Below are positions 42,268 to 49,813 of a stretch of DNA of 64,000 nt, piece after piece. Origin of the DNA: Blastococcus sp. URHD0036 (GTDB lineage: Bacteria; Actinomycetota; Actinomycetes; Mycobacteriales; Geodermatophilaceae). The notes under the pieces are model-generated. The model was not told the origin of the DNA. It was given only the letters and a program-made list of their open reading frames with translations, and did no database searches. Both the position numbers and the translations under genes were made by a program. The DNA is taken from the NCBI RefSeq assembly GCF_000701365.1, contig NZ_JNIK01000003.1:1-64000 (forward strand), read 5' to 3'. Numbering within the stretch: position 1 is the stretch's first letter; the number at the start of each line of letters is the position of its first letter.

Positions 42268-45126
42268 GTGGGCACCCCGACTCCTCCTGCGGCTCCGACG
42301 CCGGCTCCCACGCCGGCTCCCACGCCGGCGACCGGTGGGCCCTTCGTCGGCCGCCGGGCCGAGCTCGGGGAGCTCGCCGCGCGGATCGCGGAGGCCGACG
42401 ACGGCGCCGGTGGCCTCGTCCTGGTCGCCGGCCCCGCGGGCATCGGCAAGACCCGCACGGTGGAGGAGGCGGTCGCGGGCGCGCCCGGCCCGGTGGTCTG
42501 GGGGCGCTGCGTCGACGACCCGGGCGCGCCGCCGCTGTGGCCGTGGCGGCGGGTGCTGCGAGAGCTGCCCGCCGTCCGCGCCGCGGCGGCGGCCGCGCTG
42601 GCCGAGGTGGACCGGGTCCTGGAGAGCGGCGGCGACCCCGACGCCGCGCGCTTCCGGCTGGCCGCGGCCACCACCGACGCGCTGGTCGACTGCGCGGACG
42701 CCGGCGGGCTGGTCGTCGTCCTGGAGGACCTGCACTGGGCCGACGAGAGCTCGCTGCGGCTGCTGCGGCACCTCGCCGGCGACCTGCCCCGGTCGCGGCT
42801 GCTGGTCGTGGGCACCCACCGGGACGCGGCGGGCCCCGACTCCCCGCTCGACGCGGCGCTGCCGGACCTGCTCCGGGGCCCGGCGACCCGGACGCTGCGG
42901 CTGGCGCCGCTGACCGAGGACGACGTCCGGGCGTACCTGCCGGTGGGGGACGCGGACGCCGTCCGGGCGGTCCACCGGCGCAGCGGGGGCATCCCGCTCT
43001 ACCTCCGGGCCGTCGCGCGGGCACCCGCGGCTCCGGGCTCCGCGGACGGTCACGGCGAGCTGCGGGCGCTCGTCCGGACCACCCTGACCGCGCTGCCGCC
43101 CGCGGCGCTGGACCTGCTGGACGCCGCCGCCGTGCTGGGTGAGGAGATCGACGCGGAGCTGCTGACCGCCGTCACCGGCCACCCGGCACCGGACGTGGCC
43201 TCCGGGCTGGACGCCGCCGTCGATGCCGGGGTCCTCTCCGCCGTCCCGGACGGTCCCGGCCGCCGGCGGTTCGCGCACGCCGTCGTCCGCGACGCCGTCT
43301 ACGACGACCTCGCACCCAGCGTGCGGGAGGAGCTGCACCGGCGGGCCGCCGAGGCGCTGGAGCAGCGCGCCGCGACGGACGACGCGGCGGCCGGGCTGGT
43401 CGCCGGGCACTGGCTCCGGGCCTCCTCCGGCCGGGACGCGCTGCGCCGCGCGGCCATGTGGGCCCGGCGGGCCGCCGTCACCGCCACCCGCCTGCTGGCC
43501 TTCGACGACGCCGCCCGGTTCCTCGCCACGGCGCTGGCCGCCGCGCAGCGGGCCGGCGCGGACGACGAGGAGCGGGCCGGCCTGCTCGTCGACCTGGCCA
43601 CCGCGGAGTACCGGGCCGGCCGGCTCGGGGAGGCCCTCGAGCACGCCGTCGCCGCCTCCGACGCCGCGGCGGCCGCCGGTCGCGCCGACCTCCTGGCCGC
43701 GGCCGCCCTGGCCGTGCACGACGTCAACGCCCCGGCCTTCCCCCCGGCGCTGCTGCGGATGTCCGAGCGGGCGCTGGCCGCGCTCGACGGGTCCGCCTCC
43801 CCCGAGCTCCGCTCGCGGCTGCTCTCCCAGACGGCGTCGGCGCTGGCCGACTCCGGACGCCTGGGGGTGGCCGCCGGGCACGCGACCGAGGCGCTGGCCC
43901 TCGCCCGGCGCAGCGGGAGCCCCGACGCGGTGATCGATGCGGTCCGCGCGCGGATGAAGGCCGCCCCCACCGCGCTGGAGGTCGACGAGCGCCTGGACCT
44001 GGGGCGGCTGGCGATCGAGCACGCCGCGGCGAGCGGCCAGCCGCTGGCCGAGCTGTGGGGCGCCAAGTGGCGCATCGACGCCGGGCTCGAGGTCGGGGAC
44101 ATGGACGTCGTCCGCGACGAGCTGGACCGGGTGTCGGCCCTCGCCGCGAGCACCCGGCTGCCGCTCGTCCGCTGGCACGACAGGCGGCTGCGGGCGTCGA
44201 TCGCGGCGCTGCTCGGGCGCTTCCCGGAGGCGATCGACCTCAACGAGGAGGCACGCGTCATCGGCCTCACCGAGCTGGCCGGCGACCTCTCGCTGGTCGG
44301 GCTGTCGGGTGCGTTCGGGATGCAGCACGCACTCGTCACCGGCTCCCTCACCGGCTGGGACGGCCGTGCGGTGGAGACGCTGGAGCGCGCCGGCGACATC
44401 CCGATCGTCGTCGTCACGCGAGCCCTCGTGGACCTGGTCGAGGGGCGCCGCGAGGAGGCCGCCGTCCGCTACGGAGAGCTCCGCCGGCTGATGACCGACC
44501 CCGACTTCGTCGCCTCCTCCGGGGTGGCGCTCAACCTGGTCCCCTTGGTGGAGGCCTTCGGGGACGCCGAGGCCGCCGGGCTGCTGCACGAGCAGCTGGC
44601 GCCCCGGCCGCTGGTCGCCAGCGGGGCGGGGGTCTACGGCCAGGGCTCGTGGCAGTCGCTGGTGGGCCGGCTGGCGGTGGTCCGCGGCCGGCTCGACGAG
44701 GCGGTCGACCGCTTCACCGAGGCGCTGGCCGTCGACTCCGGTATCGGCGCCCGGCCGGCGACGGTGCTGGACCGGGTGGGGCTGGCGGAGGCGCTGCTCG
44801 ACCGCGGGAACCCGCACGACCTGCCCCGCGCCGGAGAGCTGGCACGCTCGGCCGCCGCGGAGGCCCGGCGGCTGGGCATGCCGGCACCGGAGCGGCGGGC
44901 GGCGGCGCTGGCCGAGCGCGCCGGCCGGGCCGCCCGGGCGGCGGATCCGCTGACGGCGCGCGAGCGGGAGATCGCCACGCTCGTGGCCCGGGCCTGGACC
45001 AACCGCCGGATCGCCGAGGAGCTCGTCCTCTCCGAGCGCACCGTGGAGAGCCACGTGCGCAACGTGCTCGCCAAGCTGGGGGCGGCCAACCGCACGGAGC
45101 TGGCGACTCTGATCGCCCGCGCCTAG
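42268..45126 (+). CDS. Large AAA-ATPase LuxR-family regulator
   Basis: A 952-residue regulator of the LAL/STAND-like type. After a Pro-Thr-Ala N-terminal tail (repeat at 42298-42333) come Walker A GPAGIGKTR (~residue 55), Walker B LVVVLEDLHWADES (~150), a helical TPR-like middle (~400-860) and a C-terminal LuxR helix-turn-helix LTAREREIATLVARAW with SERTVESHVRNVLAKLGAAN. Such proteins bind ATP and an inducer and activate nearby or distant operons. The GTG at 42268 starts just before the tail; the frame further upstream overlaps the divergent gene. The adjacent YceI-like operon is a possible target. Confidence 0.88.
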   Translation: MGTPTPPAAPTPAPTPAPTPATGGPFVGRRAELGELAARIAEADDGAGGLVLVAGPAGIGKTRTVEEAVAGAPGPVVWGRCVDDPGAPPLWPWRRVLRELPAVRAAAAAALAEVDRVLESGGDPDAARFRLAAATTDALVDCADAGGLVVVLEDLHWADESSLRLLRHLAGDLPRSRLLVVGTHRDAAGPDSPLDAALPDLLRGPATRTLRLAPLTEDDVRAYLPVGDADAVRAVHRRSGGIPLYLRAVARAPAAPGSADGHGELRALVRTTLTALPPAALDLLDAAAVLGEEIDAELLTAVTGHPAPDVASGLDAAVDAGVLSAVPDGPGRRRFAHAVVRDAVYDDLAPSVREELHRRAAEALEQRAATDDAAAGLVAGHWLRASSGRDALRRAAMWARRAAVTATRLLAFDDAARFLATALAAAQRAGADDEERAGLLVDLATAEYRAGRLGEALEHAVAASDAAAAAGRADLLAAAALAVHDVNAPAFPPALLRMSERALAALDGSASPELRSRLLSQTASALADSGRLGVAAGHATEALALARRSGSPDAVIDAVRARMKAAPTALEVDERLDLGRLAIEHAAASGQPLAELWGAKWRIDAGLEVGDMDVVRDELDRVSALAASTRLPLVRWHDRRLRASIAALLGRFPEAIDLNEEARVIGLTELAGDLSLVGLSGAFGMQHALVTGSLTGWDGRAVETLERAGDIPIVVVTRALVDLVEGRREEAAVRYGELRRLMTDPDFVASSGVALNLVPLVEAFGDAEAAGLLHEQLAPRPLVASGAGVYGQGSWQSLVGRLAVVRGRLDEAVDRFTEALAVDSGIGARPATVLDRVGLAEALLDRGNPHDLPRAGELARSAAAEARRLGMPAPERRAAALAERAGRAARAADPLTAREREIATLVARAWTNRRIAEELVLSERTVESHVRNVLAKLGAANRTELATLIARA
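42298..42333 (+). repeat. Three 12-bp in-frame repeats (Pro-Thr-Pro-Ala)
   Basis: Units close to CACGCCGGCTCC occur three times and encode the PTPA-type tail of the LuxR regulator before its ATPase domain. Such repeats can vary in number by slippage. Confidence 0.7.
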
Positions 45127-45222
45127 GCCTGTTGCCGAGTCGGCGCAAGGGCGTGCGCCCATCTGTGGACAGGCGCCTGACCTGGGGAAACGTCCCGTTC
45201 CTCATGCCCTGATCCGCTAGAA

Positions 45223-45238
45223 TCGAACACACATTCGA
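45223..45238. promoter_or_regulatory. SOS-box-like site before the HNH gene
   Basis: TCGAACACACATTCGA differs at one position from the mycobacterial LexA box TCGAACnnnnGTTCGA. It lies 17 bp before the ribosome binding/ATG region of the 13E12-type HNH gene. DNA-damage induction of 13E12 genes is reported in mycobacteria; control here is inferred. Confidence 0.6.
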
Positions 45239-45255
45239 AGTGGTCAGGAGGGGTC

Positions 45256-46473
45256 ATGGGTGAGTTGCAGTCGGCACTGGACGCCCTCGCGGCGGTCGAT
45301 CTCGACGAGCTCTCCGACGGGCCGCTGCTGGACCACGTGCGGGAGCTGGCCGTGGCGCAGAACCGTCTTGGTGCGGCGCTGACCCGGGCGGTCCGTCGTG
45401 CCGATGTCCGGGCCGCGTGCGAGCACGACGGCGCGAAGACGATGCAGTCGTGGCTGCGCGGGCACCTGCGGGTCTCCGGCGGGCTGGCCAAGGACCTCGT
45501 CGGCCACGGCCGGGCGCTGGAGTCCCTTCCGGCGACGGAGGCTGCGTTCGCCGCCGGGGACCTGGGGGCCGATCAGGTCGGGGTGATCACCGAGATCGTC
45601 AAGCCGGCCAACCTCGACCTCGCCGCCGAGCAGGGCATCGACATCGCCGAGGTGGAGGCGGCACTGGTCACCGTCGCACTGCACGGCAGCCACCGTGACC
45701 TACAGCTGGCCTGTGGCGACTATCTGGCGAAGCTCGACCCCGACGGCCCGGAACCGGACCCCACCGAGGAGCGGGCGTTCACGATGGTGCAGCACGCCGA
45801 CGGCACCTGGACCGTGCACGGCACCCTCGACCCCGTCGGCGGGCAGAAGCTGGCCACCGCCCTCGAGTCCACCTCCGCCGCCAGCCGCTGCGCCGGCGAC
45901 ACCCGCAGCCGCGCCCAGCGCGACGGGGACGCCCTCGTCCAGCTCGCCGACAACGCCCTCGCCTCCGGTCAGCTGCCGGTACTGCGCACCGTCAAGCCGC
46001 ACGTCATCGTCACCATCGGCATCGACGACCTCGTCGACCCCGCCACCGGCCACGGCGCCGCCACCACCGGTCTCGGCGCCACCATCTCCGCCGCCCGCGC
46101 CCGCTGGGCCGCGTGCGACTCCACGATCACCCGCATCGTGCTCGACCCCGACGGGCTGCCCATCGACGTCGGCCGCGACCACCGCGTCGTCCCCGCCCAC
46201 ATCCGCAAAGCCGTCGAACTCCGCGACAAGAAATGCGTGTTCGCCGGCTGCGAAGCACCCCGCTGGTACTGCGACGTCCACCACATCATCGAGTGGATGA
46301 ACGGCGGCCGAACCTCGGTCGGCAACTCCGCACTGCTGTGCGAACGCCACCACGGCAAGGTCCACCACGGCTACCGCATCGAACGCGACGACACCGCACC
46401 ACCCGGCCAACGATGGCGCACCTACCGCCCCGACGGCACCGAGATCATCGTGGGAAGACCGCTCCTGACCTGA
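45256..46473 (+). CDS. 13E12-type DUF222/HNH endonuclease protein
   Basis: A 405-residue protein of the 13E12 repeat family. A helical DUF222 region (~1-300) is followed by a C-terminal HNH nuclease (~315-380). The HNH has RDKKCVFAGCEAP, the core WYCDVHHIIEWMNGGRTS and NSALLCERHHGKVHHG, with two Cys pairs for zinc. These genes occur in many copies in actinobacteria and behave like mobile or damage-inducible elements, without a settled function. AGGAGGGGTC precedes the ATG. An SOS-box-like site lies upstream. Confidence 0.88.
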   Translation: MGELQSALDALAAVDLDELSDGPLLDHVRELAVAQNRLGAALTRAVRRADVRAACEHDGAKTMQSWLRGHLRVSGGLAKDLVGHGRALESLPATEAAFAAGDLGADQVGVITEIVKPANLDLAAEQGIDIAEVEAALVTVALHGSHRDLQLACGDYLAKLDPDGPEPDPTEERAFTMVQHADGTWTVHGTLDPVGGQKLATALESTSAASRCAGDTRSRAQRDGDALVQLADNALASGQLPVLRTVKPHVIVTIGIDDLVDPATGHGAATTGLGATISAARARWAACDSTITRIVLDPDGLPIDVGRDHRVVPAHIRKAVELRDKKCVFAGCEAPRWYCDVHHIIEWMNGGRTSVGNSALLCERHHGKVHHGYRIERDDTAPPGQRWRTYRPDGTEIIVGRPLLT

Positions 46474-46568
46474 GCGCCCCATCCGTCTCTACCCCGCGGC
46501 CGCACCCGGCCGCGGGGCACAGGCGCGCACCCCATGGACGTTTGGCAGGACTCCGCTACCGGCGCCCC

Positions 46569-46588
46569 TGAAGGCGGCCTATGAGACA
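46569..46588 (+). repeat. Dispersed repeat, copy 1
   Basis: TGAAGGCGGCCTATGAGACA lies in the gap after the HNH gene. It matches copy 2 in 19 of 20 positions and, on the opposite strand, copies 3 and 4 apart from a small insertion. Confidence 0.6.
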
Positions 46589-46642
46589 CCTGTCGCCTTA
46601 CTCGGGGCCCGCGTCGATGTAGGCCCTGGCGGCGCCGCCAGC

Positions 46643-46951
46643 TCACCCAGGCCAGTCCTCCACGGGAACCGGGTCAGGATCGCCAGGCAAGTAGATCCGG
46701 TAGCCGGGCAGCTCTGCTTGCAGTTGTCTGGCCAGCCGCACGCCCATCGGAACTCCCGCTACGAGTTCATCGGGTCTGTACCAGGTCTTGAAGGGAGGGT
46801 GCTCCCTCTCAAACCGTTGTTGCCAAGCTCGGAGCCGATCAATCAGGCCTGCGGAGACGCCGAGTGCCGCCAACTCCTCGGCGTCCAGACAGTTGAAGCG
46901 GTGACCTTCCGGGCCATGCCAGACCGGCAGGTCCACCGTGTACTCCGGCAT
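46643..46951 (-). CDS. Hypothetical protein, ~102 aa
   Basis: A soluble protein reading MPEYTVDLPVWHGPEGHRFN, LGVSAGLIDRLRAWQQRFE and LARQLQAELPGYRIYLPG. The opening YTVDLPVW phrase is reminiscent of a small actinobacterial family of unknown function. I prefer ATG 46951 for that reason; an in-frame GTG at 47002 would add 17 residues, and neither start has a strong ribosome binding site. GC content here is lower than in neighbouring blocks, and dispersed repeats flank the gene. No functional call is justified. Confidence 0.6.
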   Translation of the reverse strand: MPEYTVDLPVWHGPEGHRFNCLDAEELAALGVSAGLIDRLRAWQQRFEREHPPFKTWYRPDELVAGVPMGVRLARQLQAELPGYRIYLPGDPDPVPVEDWPG

Positions 46952-47060
46952 CACCGTCAGACTGGGCCGCGACTTGAAGGACTCGTCCGCCTGCACCCTC
47001 ACAGTGTGCCGCTAAGGGACGTGCCCTCGGCGGCAGGTAGGCGCCTGCGGACCGACGGAG

Positions 47061-47090
47061 GCCCCTTCGTTCTCCAGCCCCGACCAGCCG
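47061..47090 (+). repeat. Second dispersed repeat type, copy 1
   Basis: A 30-bp segment starting GCCCCTTCGTTCTCC and ending CCCCGACCAGCCG recurs at 47599-47641 with an internal expansion. In both places a GAGCGGC- or GAAGGCGGC-type segment follows. Confidence 0.5.
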
Positions 47091-47131
47091 TAGGGTCCAT
47101 GAGCGGCTTCAGGCGCACATGGTGAAGCCGG

Positions 47132-47476
47132 CTACCGCCAGGGAGTGCCCTCCTCCGAGAGCCACCTCCGGACGGTCTCGGTCGCCTCCCGGAGCCCTAG
47201 TCCTGTTCGATCCCGCAGCACCTTGACCGCCCTGATGGGGTTTCCCTCGGCGGCGACCGCGAGAACCTCAGGCCGAGCTGTTTCGACCGCCAGGCCAGCG
47301 TTGCCCTTCGACGTCTGGCGGGCGTCGTTGTACATGCCGGTGATCTGGGCTGCGACGAGACAGGCCATGCCGGCCGGTCCCAGCCAGGACCCTGCGAACG
47401 CACCAGAGATGCCGACGACGACCATGGCAGCGATCAGCGCCCAGCGGATTGGGCTACGCCACGGCGATCGCTGCAC
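47132..47476 (-). CDS. Membrane-anchored protein with L7/L12-like C-terminal domain
   Basis: A 114-residue protein. Two N-terminal helices (WALIAAMVVVGISGAFAGSW and PAGMACLVAAQITGMY) are followed by a cytoplasmic tail. Residues ~78-110 (EGNPIRAVKVLRDRTGLGLR, EATETVRRWL) closely resemble the helix-turn of the ribosomal L7/L12 C-terminal domain (KIAVIKVVRELTGLGLKEAK). Such detached L7/L12-like tails occur in small actinobacterial proteins of unknown role. The start GTG at 47476 has no clear ribosome binding site. Confidence 0.62.
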   Translation of the reverse strand: MQRSPWRSPIRWALIAAMVVVGISGAFAGSWLGPAGMACLVAAQITGMYNDARQTSKGNAGLAVETARPEVLAVAAEGNPIRAVKVLRDRTGLGLREATETVRRWLSEEGTPWR

Positions 47477-47598
47477 AGGACGAGGTTAGGGGTGCTGACG
47501 CACTGGACGACCTGCCGCGGCCCCTGTCACTCAGCCGGGGTCGACAGCGCGCCAAGAACGACGACGTTGTCGATGTAGGTGTTGCCGGAGTGACAGAT

Positions 47599-47641
47599 GC
47601 CCTTTCGTTCTCCCAACCCCAACCCCAACCCCGACCAACCG
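47599..47641 (+). repeat. Second dispersed repeat type, copy 2, with hexamer expansion
   Basis: It begins GCCCTTTCGTTCTCCC and ends CCCCGACCAACCG, as in the copy at 47061-47090, but has AACCCC three times in a row (47615-47632). It sits in a 292-bp gap. Confidence 0.55.
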
Positions 47642-47650
47642 CCGGCGCAA

Positions 47651-47670
47651 TGAAGGCGGCCTATGGGACA
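47651..47670 (+). repeat. Dispersed repeat, copy 2
   Basis: TGAAGGCGGCCTATGGGACA follows directly after the hexamer-expanded repeat, in the gap before the membrane protein gene at 47769. Confidence 0.6.
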
Positions 47671-47768
47671 GCGGAGATGCGGCGGTTACGCGGGCGGCAC
47701 GTCGTCTCTTCGAGTGACGCAGAGGTGGGTGGTATCCGCGCGGCGGCCCTCTGAGCGAAGGTGGCTGG

Positions 47769-48206
47769 ATGAGCAAGCAGGTGCCTGCACCAGTCGGCGT
47801 GAAGACACTTCGGGCGTGGCGTTTCACCGGTCTTCTTCTGTGCACGTCGGCGCTGGTCTGCTGCACAGCCTTCGTCGGGTTGGGTCTGGCCACGGAGCTG
47901 AATACCATCACGGCCATTCTCGCAATCGCTACGTTCGTGTTCGCCCTGATCGGCCTCGGGTTTCTGCAAAGGGCATGGTCGGATCCCGATGTCAAAGACC
48001 AGCCCTCCGTGGTCCGCGCGAGACGGCTGGCCGAAGTGGCAATCATCACGTGGGGCGTGGCCCTCATCCCGAACGCCGTGTTCGCCTGGCGTCCTGAGTG
48101 GGAGGAAGCATTGAACTGGCTGTCGATCGCGTCGTTCGCGCTTGGGTGCGTCGCAGTGACGGTCTTCATCGGCATGCTGGCCATCGCCATGCGGTGGCGC
48201 CCCTGA
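47769..48206 (+). CDS. Four-helix membrane protein of unknown function
   Basis: A 145-residue integral membrane protein with helices at FTGLLLCTSALVCCTAFVGL, TITAILAIATFVFALIGLGF, EVAIITWGVALIPNAVFAW and SFALGCVAVTVFIGMLAIAM. A short charged loop (RAWSDPDVKDQPSVVRARR) separates the pairs. No family is recognised. AAGGTGG precedes the ATG. GC is lower than in the core blocks, consistent with an acquired gene. Confidence 0.65.
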   Translation: MSKQVPAPVGVKTLRAWRFTGLLLCTSALVCCTAFVGLGLATELNTITAILAIATFVFALIGLGFLQRAWSDPDVKDQPSVVRARRLAEVAIITWGVALIPNAVFAWRPEWEEALNWLSIASFALGCVAVTVFIGMLAIAMRWRP

Positions 48207-48228
48207 GCCTGATCAGCTCGCTACCGGG

Positions 48229-48252
48229 TGTCCCATAGTGGGCCGCTCAGGG
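48229..48252 (-). repeat. Dispersed repeat, copy 3
   Basis: A 24-bp segment beginning TGTCCCATAGTGGGCCGC is identical to copy 4 at 48796-48819 and is the opposite orientation of copies 1 and 2. It follows the membrane protein gene by 23 bp. Confidence 0.7.
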
Positions 48253-48332
48253 TGACACGCCAGCGCCGCACGGAGCGGCTTCAGGGGCACTAGGTAAACC
48301 CGCCTCCCGCTGCAAATGGCTAACCTGCGTCG

Positions 48333-48764
48333 GTGGGGACGTACGCGCCGGGCGAGGAAGAGGATCGCTGGCTGCGCCTTGTGAAGGTCTCAGGCTTCGA
48401 AGTACCACTCGAGCTGTGCCTCCCGATCTTCCAGGAAATGATGAGGATCGAGCCGCTGTTCAATCGGAGCTCCGACTGGCGTGCGTGGTGGTCGGCCACC
48501 AGCAAGGCTCCGGCACTGGACCTCGAAATCATGGTCGTCTGGCCGAACAACACCCCGCCGGACGACTACTTCCACCCCGAACGCGTTTCCAGGGGCCGCA
48601 AGCAGCACTGGGTGCGGCTACACGTCGACGCCGGTCGAGCGGAAGCCCTCGTGCCGGAAGAGCGACGCGGTCTGACACTTCCTGCTGTGTTCGAGGCGTT
48701 GGATCGTCTCGTTACCAAGTTGAGACTGGACCCTCCGCCCGAGCAGCTACCGGAGGGCGTGTAG
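48333..48764 (+). CDS. Hypothetical protein, 143 aa
   Basis: A 143-residue soluble protein reading GTYAPGEEEDRWLRLVKVSG, FNRSSDWRAWWSATSKAPAL and HWVRLHVDAGRAEALVPEER. No motif or family is recognised. The start is GTG at 48333. The gene is framed on both sides by identical 24-bp repeats (48229-48252 and 48796-48819), giving it the look of a small inserted unit. Confidence 0.6.
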   Translation: MGTYAPGEEEDRWLRLVKVSGFEVPLELCLPIFQEMMRIEPLFNRSSDWRAWWSATSKAPALDLEIMVVWPNNTPPDDYFHPERVSRGRKQHWVRLHVDAGRAEALVPEERRGLTLPAVFEALDRLVTKLRLDPPPEQLPEGV

Positions 48765-48795
48765 TCACGGGGTCGGAATTAGCCTCGGGGCGGCC

Positions 48796-48819
48796 TGTCC
48801 CATAGTGGGCCGCTCAGGG
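48796..48819 (-). repeat. Dispersed repeat, copy 4
   Basis: It is identical over 24 bp to copy 3, and the two copies bracket the hypothetical gene at 48333-48764 as direct repeats 567 bp apart. Confidence 0.7.
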
Positions 48820-48998
48820 CGGCTTATCGCGGTGATTCGGCGCCGCACGCTTCGCATCGGTCCCCGGCATCCAACGGAGCGCGGCAGTGGGGACGCCTGA
48901 ACCGCGGAGGGCCCTCAGGCGGAGCAGTGGAGGCCGGTCCGAGACCTCTGCCTGCGCCAGGTCCGGAGACGCTCCCGCGGCGAGGGAATGATCGCCGC

Positions 48999-49796
48999 AT
49001 GCATCCACAGGGGCCGACGTTGTCGAGCAACCGGGACAGCGCCGTGTGGATCCGGCCGCGCATCGACTCTGCCTCGAGCGTGGGCTGGGTGGTCCCGACC
49101 GGGTTCGACGCCTATGCCCGCGTCCTGCACCCGGTCGAGGAGGCGTACACCGGCGAGCTGATCACCTGGGCGCATGTCGCGGCCGAGACCGGGCGCACCG
49201 TGCACCCCCTCGTGCAGTGGCACAGGCTGGTCGGCAGCGACGACTACGTCGATCGCCGCGATGCCGACTGGGACCGCGGCGCGCCACGAACCGGCCATCT
49301 GCACCCCACAGCCCTCGGCGCGCTGCTCCGCCCCCTGGTCGAGCACACCACAACCCCGGACGACTGCTGGTTCTGCCTGTGGGAGGGCTATGGCGTGATC
49401 AACCCCCCACCGGGGTCACGCGCCGTCACCACGTCGTGGACCGGCTCCAGTCCGCTGCCGGAGACCGCCGTTGCGCCCTCGGTCGTGCCCGAGGACGTGG
49501 TCAGAGGGGCGCGCATCGGATTCCTCCAGCGTGACTACCTCCTCCTCCACGGCCCGGCAGCCTCCGCGCGCTTCCTCGGCGAGCAGGTCACGCCCGACTG
49601 GTTCCTGCCGCAGTCGCCGAACCTCTTCTGGCCCGACGACCACGCTTGGTGCGTGGGCAGCGACATCGACCTCGACTCCACCCTGATCGGGGGCAGCGCG
49701 GCCCTCATCGACCAGCTGATCGACAGCGACGAGCTCGAGGTCTGGCGGGTCCACCCAGAGGACGTGGTGCACTCCGAAGGCGATCGCATCAACTGA
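48999..49796 (+). CDS. Hypothetical protein, 265 aa
   Basis: A 265-residue soluble protein with conserved-looking blocks SSVGWVVPTGFDAYARVLHP, ITWAHVAAETGRTVHPLVQW and FWPDDHAWCVGSDIDLDSTL. I know these phrases only from actinobacterial hypothetical proteins and cannot give a function; no catalytic motif is obvious. I chose ATG 48999 because the upstream frame is Arg/Pro-rich. It converges on hemY with 17 bp between stops and marks the right edge of the hem-splitting segment. Confidence 0.65.
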   Translation: MHPQGPTLSSNRDSAVWIRPRIDSASSVGWVVPTGFDAYARVLHPVEEAYTGELITWAHVAAETGRTVHPLVQWHRLVGSDDYVDRRDADWDRGAPRTGHLHPTALGALLRPLVEHTTTPDDCWFCLWEGYGVINPPPGSRAVTTSWTGSSPLPETAVAPSVVPEDVVRGARIGFLQRDYLLLHGPAASARFLGEQVTPDWFLPQSPNLFWPDDHAWCVGSDIDLDSTLIGGSAALIDQLIDSDELEVWRVHPEDVVHSEGDRIN

Positions 49797-49813
49797 CCGC
49801 CCGCCGGGACGAG

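Noticed and set aside
41557-45162. Long leftward extension of the YceI frame opposite the LuxR regulator
   Set aside because: Only its last 176 codons match a family; the remainder is antisense to the LuxR gene and the true GTG start overlaps the upstream stop.
47651-47670. IS element end
   Set aside because: No transposase frame and no target duplication could be found beside any copy of the repeat.
46569-48819. Chromosomal integron cassette array
   Set aside because: Small orphan genes and imperfect repeats suggested attC sites, but the repeats lack the paired R/L box layout, genes face both ways, and no integrase is present.
48229-48819. CRISPR array
   Set aside because: Only two identical 24-bp repeats with a 543-bp gene between them; no regular spacers or cas genes.
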